A DNA stretch of 64,000 nt from Bacillota bacterium (GCA_023409735.1 JAEYRB010000059.1:67800-131799); one strand, 5' to 3'; shown: positions 34,706 through 44,047, counted from the stretch's first letter. Notes: a model not told the origin generated them from the sequence alone. Numbers and translations: made by a program.

Positions 34706-36229
34706 ATGAGAATCGGTGTAATAGGCGCTAATGGCAAAGCGGGAAGCCGTATTGCAAAAGAAGCACTAATGCGAGGTCATCTTGTTACAGCTGTGGTTCG
34801 TAACAAGCAAAAGATCGCAGGAAAGGGTTTCACAAAAGTAATTGAAAAGGATCTATTTTCACTCAATGAAGATGACTTAAGGGATCTCGATGTAGTTGTA
34901 GGTGCTGCAGGCCTGTCCTTTGAAGATCAAAATGACGATCCCTATCAAAGAGCAGTCAGTCATCTGATAGAAATTCTTAAAAATCTTCCACAAACAAGAC
35001 TCATTATGGTTGGAGGAGCAGCAAGTCTTTATACTGATAGCGAAAAAAGGCATCAGTACCTGGAAAAGATACCTGAACAATACAACAGTGTTCCGGCTGA
35101 TATGGCAAAGGCACTGGGAATACTTCAGGAAAGCAATATAAAATGGTCTTTCTTTTCACCTGCTGTTACATTTGATCCCAATGGGGAGCGCACAGGGAAA
35201 TACAGGATCGGCAGTGATTTTATAATCAACAACAATTCCGGTGAAAGCTACATTAGTTATGATGATTATGCAGTGGCAATGGTTGATGAGATAGAGAACA
35301 ATTTTTTTCAATGCAGGCGTTTTACTGCTGTTTCGGACAGCAAGCCTAAAAAGCCGACCAAGCCGCAGGTTGATGACGGCTATTACGGAATTATGAAGAG
35401 CAGGCCGGTGTTTGAAGGTCTTTCACGTTATCGTGAGCCATTTAATTATGAGCTTTCAGGCAAACAATTTAAGCTGGTAATGGATAAGGGAGAAGACTTA
35501 TTTGTAAAATTTATCAATGGTAACACACTGGAATGGTCGAAATTTGCTGATAGTCAAGTATTCCGCGAGTATTATGAATGTGCTAAGGTCGACGAATTGA
35601 CATATTTCGCGAACTTTGAATTATCCGATTTTTCACCAAGAACAAATATTACGCTTGTGCTTGATATGGAACAGCGGCTTGTGACTTACGTGCGTACATT
35701 CACAGGCATAAGTACAAAATATCCATATCTTGTTGAAAGTGAAATTAACTTTGGGGCAATTGACATTCCCGGTTTCAAACTTCCTGTGAAAAGACATGGA
35801 TACACTACTGATCTTGTTGGAAAGAGAGCTCAATGGAATTATGGCCCTAATATGTCCATCGTGCATGTTTATTATAATCCCAAATATATTCGTGTGACAT
35901 TCCCGGAAGACAGGCTGCCGTTTATTCAGATCGACCCGGATGAAGCAGAGAGATTTCCTTATGACGAACCAACGGATTATATCAAGATCAAGGAAGGTAT
36001 ATATCTTGTGAATGTAATTGAACAGCACAGGGCGCAAAGGGGAGATACAGGAAACAGCCTGTTATTCCTGATGGATCTTGTGAGAGTTCATGATGTTGGA
36101 AGATCATTTGGATATTCTTCTCCTGATAACGGTCCTATCAATCCGGAGAACTATCTTTTTGCGGCATATGGAGATTTTGTCTACTCTGACGGTGCGATTG
36201 AGGCCAAAAAAAATGTTTATCTTGAATAG
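34706..36229 (+). CDS. NAD(P)-binding NmrA-like domain fused to a MoaF-like (calycin) domain
   Basis: A 507-residue fusion. Residues 1-210 are an atypical short-chain dehydrogenase/NmrA-like Rossmann domain (IGVIGANGKAGSRIAKEA with GxxGxxG, then DLDVVVGAAGLSF, RLIMVGGAASLYT). From about residue 240 the protein matches MoaF-type domains: RYREPFNYELSGKQFKLVMD, LVGKRAQWNYGPNMSIVHVY, YIKIKEGIYLVNVIEQHRA and VRVHDVGRSFGYSS. A stand-alone MoaF-like gene (42585) and a broken one (41978-42488) follow in the same cluster. MoaF-like folds resemble lipocalins and bind small, often aromatic, ligands; a reductase-plus-binding role is my inference. Confidence 0.72.
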   Translation: MRIGVIGANGKAGSRIAKEALMRGHLVTAVVRNKQKIAGKGFTKVIEKDLFSLNEDDLRDLDVVVGAAGLSFEDQNDDPYQRAVSHLIEILKNLPQTRLIMVGGAASLYTDSEKRHQYLEKIPEQYNSVPADMAKALGILQESNIKWSFFSPAVTFDPNGERTGKYRIGSDFIINNNSGESYISYDDYAVAMVDEIENNFFQCRRFTAVSDSKPKKPTKPQVDDGYYGIMKSRPVFEGLSRYREPFNYELSGKQFKLVMDKGEDLFVKFINGNTLEWSKFADSQVFREYYECAKVDELTYFANFELSDFSPRTNITLVLDMEQRLVTYVRTFTGISTKYPYLVESEINFGAIDIPGFKLPVKRHGYTTDLVGKRAQWNYGPNMSIVHVYYNPKYIRVTFPEDRLPFIQIDPDEAERFPYDEPTDYIKIKEGIYLVNVIEQHRAQRGDTGNSLLFLMDLVRVHDVGRSFGYSSPDNGPINPENYLFAAYGDFVYSDGAIEAKKNVYLE

Positions 36230-36257
36230 TATTATTAATTATATTTTAGTAGCCCAG

Positions 36258-36286
36258 CTTTCTCACCGATATATGTTGTGAGAAGG
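36258..36286 (+). promoter_or_regulatory. Intercistronic hairpin
   Basis: CTTTCTCAC and GTGAGAAGG pair around an 11-base loop between the fusion gene and the GH95-like gene, with no T run after it. It may be an mRNA-processing or stability element. Confidence 0.4.
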
Positions 36287-36330
36287 TTAAGCTTCTAATC
36301 AAATTTTAATATATGGAGGATGATAAAATA

Positions 36331-38742
36331 ATGTCAATAAAAACTGAAAGGATCCCATTGAAATACGAGGCAATTTCGTTGGAGGACCGCAGAAAAATCT
36401 TACCGGAAAGAAGCGTGTGCAGCCTTTATCCATCAAATGATTACGCTGATTGTCTTAGTACGGGAAATGGTATTCAAAGAATAGATGTACTTGGAGATCC
36501 ATATGCAGAGCAGCTTGCATTTTCTCATGAATTGCTTTTTGAACCAATAAGGGCTAAGGCTCCTGAACCACCCGACTTGACAGGAGTTATGCCGCAGGTA
36601 CGCAAATTGCTGCGTGAAGGTAAGCTTGCAGAGGCAGGCGAGCTTGTGCATCAGGCTCAGCTCGATGCAGGCTTTGGACCTATTTTGAATAAATGGAACG
36701 ACAACATTGTTCCGCCAAACAGCCTGAGGTTAAATAGGGCGTTCTGGCTTGATGTTACACAGCCTGAAGGTAAAAATACCAGGAACTATTTAAGATGGCT
36801 GGATATGCTCAATGGTAAGCTCACAGTTCAGTGGGAGAACGACAGCGGTTCCTTCAAGCGTGAATTGTTTGCGTGCTACAAGGATGATGTTGTAGTGCAA
36901 CGGTATACTGCTCCTAAGGGCGCTCTTGATGTAAAGCTTAAACTTAAGCTCCCTATGGAAGAAAAAGGCTTTTATGGAATGACATATCCGGAGCTTACTA
37001 CACATAAGCTTGACGTTACTGAAGACTTTATTACCTTCAGTCTTGCATATTGTCCTGATTTCGGCCACAAGGGCTATGTATCTGTTATAAGGTTTATTCG
37101 TAAAGAGGGAAAAACCGAATGCATCGACAATGGTATTCATGTCACCGGAGCTGATAGCCTAATAGTGCTCTCGAAAACTGTTAAATTTGAAGATAATTTT
37201 ACATTTGATTGTGCTAAAGCTGTTACTGAAAAAATCAAATCAATAGATCCTGATTTTGATAAAATGCTGGCATACAATCTTGAACACATCGGCTCCCGAA
37301 TGGAAAGATCTCAGCTCCATATGGGTGATAAGAGGGACTTTGCTCTTTCTGCCGAGGAATTAATGACACGGTCAAATGCCGAGTATGAAATAGACGGAAT
37401 GCTTATGGATAAGCTATTTGATATGGGGCGTTTCTATCAAATAATGGATACCGGTATTATTCCTCCAATGTGGGGACAGCATAATATCAACACTAATCTG
37501 CAGGTCTGTGCAGGAAATAATACAGGTTTGTTTGATGAAATGGATGTTTACTTTAAATATTATGAAAGTAAGTTCGATGACTTCAGGACTAATGCTAAAA
37601 AGCTATTCGGTGCAAGAGGACTTCTTTGCAGTGTGCACTGTGATTATGATAACGGACTGTTCTACCATTTTTCCAGAACATACCCGCACTACTGCTGGAC
37701 AGGATGTCTTGGATGGATTTATAACGAGCTGTGGGGCTATTGGTTGGTAACCGGTGATAAGGATTTCCTCAGAAACCGTATTATACCGGCACTTAAGGAA
37801 ATGGCGCTATTCTTCGAGGATTATGCTTGTGATCGTGGCTCTGATGGACATGTTATTTTCTATCCGTCATTTTCTCCTGAGGATCCTACTCCAAACCCAG
37901 ATTTCCAAACGGTTACATGCAGGGATATCAGCCCTACCCGTATTAACTCGGTAATGGATATCGCTATATGCCGTGAAGTACTCGATAACCTCATAACAGC
38001 ATGCAATACTTTAGGTATCGAGAAGGATAACATAAATCACTGGGAGGAACAAAGAGAAGCATTGCCTGTATATCTGCTTGATGAGGAAGGCGCATTAAAG
38101 GAATGGGCATGGCCTACCATCGAAGAGAATTACAATCACCGTCATGTCTCACATCACTATGATGTATGGCCTGGACGTGCAGTAACTCCGGAAACAGATC
38201 CTGACCTTGCAAAAGCTATAAAGATATCCAATAGAAAAAGAGGCCAGCAGGACGATTCTGCTCATGGAATAATACACCGCTGTCTTACTGCAATTAGACT
38301 AAAGGATATGGAAGAAACAGTACAGAATCTGTCTCAGTTGATGAATCACGGCTTCGTAACACGTACTCTGCAAACAAGACATTTCCCATATAGGGGACAA
38401 TTCCCTGACTTGCAGGGCGGTATGCCGGCAATTTTGCTTGAGATGTGTGTCTTTTCCGCTCCGGGTACGGTAGAATTTTTACCGGCTATACCCGAATATA
38501 TAGACAAAGGCGCAATAGACGGCATATGGCTTTATACATGGGCAAAGCTTGAGCACATGGAATGGTGCGATAGTGGCGTAAAAGCAACAATAGTATCAAA
38601 CAATGCACAGACACTAACTTTACGCTGCCGTAGGAAAATGTCATCGATGCGCATAAACGGCAAAGGAATGAAGCTGGATGTAGACAATGTCAAATATGAT
38701 TTTGCCACAGGAGAAAAAATTGAGGTAGAGATAACATTCTAA
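36331..38742 (+). CDS. Divergent GH95-like glycoside hydrolase
   Basis: An 803-residue cytosolic protein related to GH95 but clearly divergent from the enzyme at 24509. The catalytic barrel region has WGQHNINTNLQVCAGNN (Asn pair position), FYPSFSPEDPTPN where the usual SPEN reads SPED, and FPDLQGGMPAILLEMCVF where the DGNxGxxAG motif is altered. This suggests a different sugar specificity such as alpha-L-galactose or an uronic/arabino residue. I start at ATG 36331: the ATG at 36313 lies within the ribosome site itself (GGAGG). The 41-residue frame at 24339 is a fragment of a paralogue. Confidence 0.72.
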   Translation: MSIKTERIPLKYEAISLEDRRKILPERSVCSLYPSNDYADCLSTGNGIQRIDVLGDPYAEQLAFSHELLFEPIRAKAPEPPDLTGVMPQVRKLLREGKLAEAGELVHQAQLDAGFGPILNKWNDNIVPPNSLRLNRAFWLDVTQPEGKNTRNYLRWLDMLNGKLTVQWENDSGSFKRELFACYKDDVVVQRYTAPKGALDVKLKLKLPMEEKGFYGMTYPELTTHKLDVTEDFITFSLAYCPDFGHKGYVSVIRFIRKEGKTECIDNGIHVTGADSLIVLSKTVKFEDNFTFDCAKAVTEKIKSIDPDFDKMLAYNLEHIGSRMERSQLHMGDKRDFALSAEELMTRSNAEYEIDGMLMDKLFDMGRFYQIMDTGIIPPMWGQHNINTNLQVCAGNNTGLFDEMDVYFKYYESKFDDFRTNAKKLFGARGLLCSVHCDYDNGLFYHFSRTYPHYCWTGCLGWIYNELWGYWLVTGDKDFLRNRIIPALKEMALFFEDYACDRGSDGHVIFYPSFSPEDPTPNPDFQTVTCRDISPTRINSVMDIAICREVLDNLITACNTLGIEKDNINHWEEQREALPVYLLDEEGALKEWAWPTIEENYNHRHVSHHYDVWPGRAVTPETDPDLAKAIKISNRKRGQQDDSAHGIIHRCLTAIRLKDMEETVQNLSQLMNHGFVTRTLQTRHFPYRGQFPDLQGGMPAILLEMCVFSAPGTVEFLPAIPEYIDKGAIDGIWLYTWAKLEHMEWCDSGVKATIVSNNAQTLTLRCRRKMSSMRINGKGMKLDVDNVKYDFATGEKIEVEITF

Positions 38743-38760
38743 TTATTATTAGTACAAGTA

Positions 38761-38799
38761 TAGCTAATGGTCGGTATGACTAATACCGGTCATTAGCTA
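38761..38799 (+). promoter_or_regulatory. Long intercistronic hairpin before GH51
   Basis: TAGCTAATGGTCGGTAT pairs with ATACCGGTCATTAGCTA over 17 positions, with two G-U pairs and a 5-base loop. No T run follows, and the GH51 ribosome site comes 12 bases later, so it is more likely an mRNA-stability or translation-control element than a terminator. Confidence 0.5.
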
Positions 38800-38822
38800 T
38801 TACGTTAAAGGAGATAAATGTT

Positions 38823-40421
38823 ATGAAAGCAAAAGTAACGATACATCCTGCATTCATGATCGGTGAGATCTCACCAAGACTATTTGGTGCTTTTCTTGAA
38901 CCGATTGGATCTATGGTTAATGGAAGCATGTACAATCCAAAGCATACAACAGCCGATGAAAATGGTTTCAGGCATGATTTCATCGATCAGCTGAAAAGCT
39001 CAGGGCTTCCGTCCATACGCTTGCCCGGCGGGAATTTCGTTTCGGGATGGCAGTGGAATGATTCAATAGGTCCGAGAGATAAAAGAAAAGCACACCTTGA
39101 TCTTGCGTGGCATCAGTATATACAAAACGATGTGGGTCATGACGAATACCTTCAGTGGGCAGACAAAGTCGGCACAGAAGCCATGTATACCATTAACCTT
39201 GGAACATGTGGTATTAATGATGCAATAAACATAATAGAATACACAAATCACGCTGGCGGCACATATTGGTCTGATCTACGTAAGGAATATGGCCATAAAG
39301 ATCCTTACGGAGTTAAGGTATGGTATCTTGGCAATGAAATGGACGGACCTTGGCAGATTGCTTCATGGGAAAAAAATCCACGCGGATATGGCATCACTGC
39401 ACACGAAGTATCAAAGGCAATGAAGTGGGTCGATCCCACAATAGAGACTGCAGCATGTGTATCCTCATCTCCATTTCTTCATACTTATCCTCAATGGGAT
39501 CTGGAAGCACTGGAGCAGTGCTATGAGACTGTGGACTATATTTCCATGCATCATTACCATTCGGCTCCTATAGGCGATTTTGGAGCATTTCTTGGCGGCT
39601 CTGCAATGTTTGAGGACTATATCAAGACTGAAATAGCATTGTGTGATTTTATGCAAACAAAGCTGAGAACTCCTAAGCAGATGATGCTTTCATTTGATGA
39701 ATACGGAAGCATGATGGAGCCTGTAGAAAAGCTGCATTATGGGCGTGGGGGAAGGCTTAACACAACTACATTTTATCAGTTTGATAAGAATGCAAGATTC
39801 GCTCATATTGATCCTGATGATTGGGAAAAGCGCAGAATGCCGAGGCAGGGCGGCGAAATTCTCAACGCTGTTGCATCAGCATCTACAATGCTGACATTTA
39901 TGCGTCATGCAGATCGTGTCAAAATCGGATGTATGACAGGAGGCTTAGGAGCACTTACAGCAACAGACAGAGAACATGTTTGGAAATCAGCAGCTTATTA
40001 TCCTATGAACCACCTGATTAAATACGGTCGGGGCATATCAATGAAGCCGTCTGTATGCTGCGATACTTACGATATTCCGGGCTATGCCACAAGTGATTTT
40101 CATCAATACGATACCCATGAGGGAGTTCCGTATATCGAAGCTGCTGCGGCGTATAATGATGCTGAAGGTGAGCTTAATGTATTTGTCATAAACCGGAACT
40201 GGGAGCAGGATATATCGCTTGATCTGGATGTAAGCGGATTTGAAGGCTATGACTTTATAGAGCAGATACAGCTGTACTCAGATGATATTAACGCTTCAAA
40301 CACATATGAAGAACAGAATGCTATTGTTCCGTCGATCAGAAAAGCTGATAACATAATAGACGGAAATGTATCTACAACTGTAAAGAAGATTTCCTGGAAT
40401 GTATTCAGGTTTAAAAAATAA
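38823..40421 (+). CDS. Alpha-L-arabinofuranosidase, glycoside hydrolase family 51
   Basis: A 532-residue intracellular GH51 enzyme releasing terminal arabinofuranose from arabinan or arabinoxylan oligosaccharides. The N-terminus GEISPRLFGAFLEPIG is typical. The acid/base Glu is in VWYLGNEMDGPWQI and the nucleophile Glu in LSFDEYGSMM (DEYG where many members have DEWN). A C-terminal beta-sandwich starts near residue 400. Start ATG 38823 follows AAAGGAGA. It lies between the GH95-like enzyme and the carboxylesterase in one gene run. Confidence 0.88.
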   Translation: MKAKVTIHPAFMIGEISPRLFGAFLEPIGSMVNGSMYNPKHTTADENGFRHDFIDQLKSSGLPSIRLPGGNFVSGWQWNDSIGPRDKRKAHLDLAWHQYIQNDVGHDEYLQWADKVGTEAMYTINLGTCGINDAINIIEYTNHAGGTYWSDLRKEYGHKDPYGVKVWYLGNEMDGPWQIASWEKNPRGYGITAHEVSKAMKWVDPTIETAACVSSSPFLHTYPQWDLEALEQCYETVDYISMHHYHSAPIGDFGAFLGGSAMFEDYIKTEIALCDFMQTKLRTPKQMMLSFDEYGSMMEPVEKLHYGRGGRLNTTTFYQFDKNARFAHIDPDDWEKRRMPRQGGEILNAVASASTMLTFMRHADRVKIGCMTGGLGALTATDREHVWKSAAYYPMNHLIKYGRGISMKPSVCCDTYDIPGYATSDFHQYDTHEGVPYIEAAAAYNDAEGELNVFVINRNWEQDISLDLDVSGFEGYDFIEQIQLYSDDINASNTYEEQNAIVPSIRKADNIIDGNVSTTVKKISWNVFRFKK

Positions 40422-40445
40422 ATAAAATGTGAGGGAGTGGCAATT

Positions 40446-41966
40446 ATGCTTAGAATAATTAAGGTTGAAAACGGAATGGTTGAGGGAATACCTGCAGCTG
40501 ACCCTAGAATAACCAGCTTTAAAGGTATACCATTTGCAGCTCCGCCTGTAGGTTCAAACAGGTGGCGTGCTCCTCAGCCTGCTCAAAACTGGAGCGGTAT
40601 TTTTAAAGCATACAATTTCGCACCAATATCTATGCAGGAAAAAACCGTAATTGATAAAAAAAATATCTATACTAGAGAATGGTCGGTTGACCCGGATATA
40701 CCTATGGATGAAGACTGTCTGTATCTAAATGTCTGGACCCCTGCATGCAATACAGATGAGAAGCTTCCTGTATTTGTATGGTATTTCGGAGGTGGGCTTC
40801 AGGTAGGGCATCCATCAGAAATGGAATTTGACGGTGAACGTATAGCGCGAAGAGGTATTGTTGTAGTAACTTTGAACTACAGATTAAATGTTTTTGGATT
40901 TTTATGCCATCCCGAAATTTCATCGGAAAGTCCTGAAGCTCCGGCTAATTTCGGACACCTTGATCAGCAGTTCGGAACAATGTGGGTAAAACGGAACATT
41001 GCAGCCTTTGGAGGCGATCCTGACAACATTACTATCGGCGGACAGTCTGCTGGAGGTATGAGCGTATTAACACAGGTAACTTCAGCCAAGAACAATGGAT
41101 TGTTTCAAAAGGCAATCATACAAAGCGGTATGTTTGCTAAGTTGTACCCGAACAACCGCGCACCTGAGATGGGGCTTGATCTGAAAGAGGCGGAAAAGAA
41201 AGGAGTCGATTTCTTCAAGTTTCTTGGAGTCTCAACACTTGATGAGGCAAGAAAATTAGATGCCAAATATATTCGTGATAAATCTGTTGAATATAAATCA
41301 CGCGGTACTTTTGGCACTATTGTTGACAATGTGTTTAATCTTGATGATCCGTTTAAACTTTTTGTCCGGAATAAGCATCTAAATGTGCCTATACTCTGGG
41401 GTCACACATCATCAGAATTTTTTACATCTCCAAAGGTCGAAAATCTTGGTGAGCTTGAAAGAATGGCATCTGATATGTTCGGCTCGGATGCCAAGGAATT
41501 TTTAAAGCTGTGCAATACTGATTCAGGTGATGTTGACGAAGCAGTTAAAAATGCTACTATTAGCAGCATTGAATATCCTATTCGTATTGCTTCACAAGCT
41601 AATGCAGACAATTGCAGTGCTCCAATGTATTATTATGTTTTTGACGCAGAAATACCGGGATGGGATGACCCGGGAACTTTTCATTCGGTTGATCTATGGT
41701 TCTTCTTTGAAACACTTGCAAAATGTTGGAGACCGTTTGTTGGCAAGCATTATGACCTTGCACGTCAAATGTGTAATTACTGGTCAAACTTTATTAGCTC
41801 GGGAGATCCTAATGGAAAGGATTCAACAGGAGAGGATATGCCATACTGGGATGCATATACTCCGGATAAACCATATGCTATTGTTTTTAAGGATAAGCCG
41901 GAGTTTGTGAAAAAGCAGCCTAGTGATATTATGAAATTCCTCGTAAAACAATATTTTAAAAACTAG
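40446..41966 (+). CDS. Type-B carboxylesterase
   Basis: A 506-residue alpha/beta-hydrolase of the carboxylesterase-B family. EDCLYLNVWTP (type-B signature 2), the oxyanion loop WYFGGGLQVG, the nucleophile Ser in IGGQSAGGMSV (signature 1), Glu or Asp near TSSEFFTS and the catalytic His in GTFHSVDLWFFF are all visible. No signal peptide. I start at ATG 40446, with GAGGGAG well spaced; the frame extends to 40437 as GTG without advantage. In this cluster it probably de-esterifies imported glycan fragments or aromatic esters, complementing the CE1-like esterases. Confidence 0.85.
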   Translation: MLRIIKVENGMVEGIPAADPRITSFKGIPFAAPPVGSNRWRAPQPAQNWSGIFKAYNFAPISMQEKTVIDKKNIYTREWSVDPDIPMDEDCLYLNVWTPACNTDEKLPVFVWYFGGGLQVGHPSEMEFDGERIARRGIVVVTLNYRLNVFGFLCHPEISSESPEAPANFGHLDQQFGTMWVKRNIAAFGGDPDNITIGGQSAGGMSVLTQVTSAKNNGLFQKAIIQSGMFAKLYPNNRAPEMGLDLKEAEKKGVDFFKFLGVSTLDEARKLDAKYIRDKSVEYKSRGTFGTIVDNVFNLDDPFKLFVRNKHLNVPILWGHTSSEFFTSPKVENLGELERMASDMFGSDAKEFLKLCNTDSGDVDEAVKNATISSIEYPIRIASQANADNCSAPMYYYVFDAEIPGWDDPGTFHSVDLWFFFETLAKCWRPFVGKHYDLARQMCNYWSNFISSGDPNGKDSTGEDMPYWDAYTPDKPYAIVFKDKPEFVKKQPSDIMKFLVKQYFKN

Positions 41967-41977
41967 TTGCGCAAACT

Positions 41978-42488
41978 TAAGACAGCATTTGGTGATTTCC
42001 GAACCGACATGGAACGGGCTGGGAAAATTCACAAAGTAAGAATAATCATCCAGCTTAAGACATTGATACGTGTCACAGCGCATTGGCTTACCTCTTTCTC
42101 CCCATTGGAGCATCTCAGCGTTTATAAAATGCAAACAATACGTTATCCCGCTGTCCATAACAAGCTGATAGCTTCGTCCGTCAAGCTCATAGCATAATGG
42201 CTCACGGTACTGGATCCGTTTTATGAGGAATACGTATTTTATATTAAGCTAAAGGATGGCCTATATTTATATTCTGTCACGGAGGAAAATGTGAATAAGA
42301 GGCTTCCGGACCAAGGTGGAAATCAGCTTCTGATAATTCTCGATGCAATGCGTGTACGTTATGTAGGGCGAGCTTTCGGACGCGATTGGAAAAATGATAT
42401 TGAGAATAATTTTATTGGCGGAATAGGTGCCTTCTGCAATGTTCAGGACGAAGTAGAAGCCTATCCGTGCCCATACTATAAAGATTGA
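41978..42488 (+). pseudogene. MoaF-like pseudogene with inverted N-terminal half
   Basis: Two halves of one MoaF-like gene lie in opposite orientation. On the minus strand (about 42211 down to 41978) the sequence reads RYREPLCYELDGRSYQLVMD, then YCLHFINAEMLQWGERGK and YQCLKLDDYSYFVNF, matching the N-terminal part of the MoaF domain at 34706. On the plus strand (42211-42488) it reads LDPFYEEYVFYIKLKDGLY, VTEENVNKRLPDQGGNQLL and RYVGRAFGRDW, matching the C-terminal part. The junction is around a GGATCC at 42212-42217, and the middle of the domain is missing. The plus strand is given as the strand because the C-terminal half and the neighbours use it. Confidence 0.75.
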
Positions 42489-42584
42489 AACGGCGGTACT
42501 GTCAATCAAATTCTAATAGTGTAAAGTAACTTATGAAGTACGCTACCAACCACTATTAAAGTAAATTTACGAAAGGAATAGAAT

Positions 42585-43439
42585 ATGAAAAAACCTATTT
42601 TTGAAAGTACAGAAAAATACATTTCTGAGTATGAGTATGGCTTGACCGGAAAAATCTACGATCTGATCATGGATAATGGCTGTGAATATGTAATTAATTT
42701 TTTCAGCAAAGAGGTATTGATGTGGTCCGATAAGAATGGTTTCTTCAGAAAGCAAGAATATAAATGTCTCAAAGCAGACGATCAAACCTACTTTGTTGTT
42801 GTACAGATGAGAGGAGAACCACTTAGAACCTGTTGTACGATTATTCTTGATTTGAAAAGCAGTTTAGTGACTATGCATATTGCAAGACAGGGTGGCATTG
42901 TATCCAGGCCAAGAATGGTTCAAGTCGAAATAATTTTCGGAGCGATCATGAATGCCGATAAGGCTTTGCCTATCAAGAGGCATAGCTTTTCAGCTGATCT
43001 TGTGGGTAAAAAGATAAATTGGACTTACTCCTCAGGATTTGTAAATACGCATATCTATATAAGTGAAAATTATTGCAGAGCTCGCGCTATCCATAGGCCA
43101 TCTTTATCTGATGAATTGACGCAGGAGCAAAAGAAAAAAATCATGAATGATCTGGAAATAGAAAAGATATGGTTTTATGAAGAACCATACAAATGTGTGA
43201 AAATTAAAGATGGTATGTATCTTTGCAGCTTTGTTGAAGAGAATATGAACAAGAGAGATAATTCAATGGGCGGTAATAATTTGCTGACGTTAAGCAATAT
43301 GAAGGATGGATTTGATGTAGGGCGAACATTTTGCCTGGATATGCAACAACAGCCTGAAAGCGGTTTGTTCATTGCACATGGGGCCTTTACCAATGAAGAT
43401 ACAGAGCTCGAGCATCTTGAAAGTCCATACAGGATCTAA
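42585..43439 (+). CDS. MoaF-like (calycin-type) protein
   Basis: A 284-residue cytosolic protein made only of the MoaF-like domain found as the C-terminal part of the fusion at 34706. Shared segments are YEYGLTGKIYDLIMDNGCEY, YKCLKADDQTYFVV, PIKRHSFSADLVGKKINW, YKCVKIKDGMYLCSFVEEN and FDVGRTFCLDM. MoaF was named for a molybdenum-cofactor locus but its biochemistry is not established, and nothing here is linked to molybdopterin. ATG 42585 follows GAAAGGAA. It ends the rightward gene run; a dispersed repeat and a terminator follow. Confidence 0.72.
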   Translation: MKKPIFESTEKYISEYEYGLTGKIYDLIMDNGCEYVINFFSKEVLMWSDKNGFFRKQEYKCLKADDQTYFVVVQMRGEPLRTCCTIILDLKSSLVTMHIARQGGIVSRPRMVQVEIIFGAIMNADKALPIKRHSFSADLVGKKINWTYSSGFVNTHIYISENYCRARAIHRPSLSDELTQEQKKKIMNDLEIEKIWFYEEPYKCVKIKDGMYLCSFVEENMNKRDNSMGGNNLLTLSNMKDGFDVGRTFCLDMQQQPESGLFIAHGAFTNEDTELEHLESPYRI

Positions 43440-43507
43440 GGCATTATCATGTTTTACTGTGGTAAATTTGTGTGATCAATGTATTGTATTTGCAGTATGC
43501 TTAAAAA

Positions 43508-43576
43508 TAAAAGTCTCGGGGTCATCGAGCCCCTCTCGACTTTTTACTGAAGCCCTTCAGTCAACATCATAAACAA
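43508..43576 (+). repeat. Dispersed terminator-like element, single copy
   Basis: AAAAGTCTCGGGG, a loop and CCCCTCTCGACTTTTT form the hairpin, followed by ACTGAAGCCCTTCAGTCAAC and ATCATAAA. It matches the units at 5379-5577 and lies between convergent genes. Confidence 0.65.
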
Positions 43577-43614
43577 AAAAACGGGACTTGCGCTTCTAAT
43601 AGGCAAGTCCCGGT
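43574..43614 (-). terminator. Terminator of marR
   Basis: On the minus strand CGGGACTTGC (43612-43603 side) pairs with GCAAGTCCCG and runs into a T tract, 13 bases after the marR stop codon. Confidence 0.8.
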
Positions 43615-43627
43615 TGCACGCTGTTCA

Positions 43628-44047
43628 TCAAGACAAATTATCCACGATCCTTTGAAGCAAGAGGATCAATGTATCTTTTTCCTCTTCAGTAAACCCTTTA
43701 TAGCTTTTTTCCTCTAGATCGTTTATAAATTCCTGCGCTTTATTTGCCTTTTCACGGCCTAGATCCGTAAAATAAATACTATAAGCACGTTTTCCGCATG
43801 ACACATGTTTAGCCTTCTTTTGTATAAGTCCGCTTTTGGACATATTGCGCAATAATACTGTCATTGTCGCAGGCTCTACCGAGCAGTTAATAGCAAGCTC
43901 ACTTTGCTGACAGCCCTCATGTTCAAGAAGATATGTCAAAACCTTAGGCTGTCCCGCTGACAGATCGATTTTCATAAAATCCTGCCGTGCTTGTTTGCTA
44001 TGAATTCCCATTGTTTCTAAAAGAGCATTATGAAGTTGTTTACGCAT
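43628..44047 (-). CDS. MarR family transcriptional regulator
   Basis: A 139-residue winged-helix dimeric regulator. The HTH runs through GCQQSELAINCSVEPATMTV and LLRNMSKSGLIQKK, the wing through SCGKRAYSIYFTDLG, and the terminal helices form the dimerisation part. It is the only regulator within the island. Its promoter carries a palindromic site (44213-44230) that also appears at five or six other island promoters, so it is probably autoregulated and the local master regulator. MarR proteins often respond to phenolic acids or their CoA esters, which would suit a cluster rich in esterases, but the effector is not known. Confidence 0.88.
   Translation of the reverse strand: MRKQLHNALLETMGIHSKQARQDFMKIDLSAGQPKVLTYLLEHEGCQQSELAINCSVEPATMTVLLRNMSKSGLIQKKAKHVSCGKRAYSIYFTDLGREKANKAQEFINDLEEKSYKGFTEEEKDTLILLLQRIVDNLS

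Noticed and set aside
41823..42158. 111-codon minus-strand frame taken as an independent gene
   Set aside because: Only its first part is meaningful: it is the inverted N-terminal half of the MoaF-like pseudogene, and the rest is antisense to the carboxylesterase.
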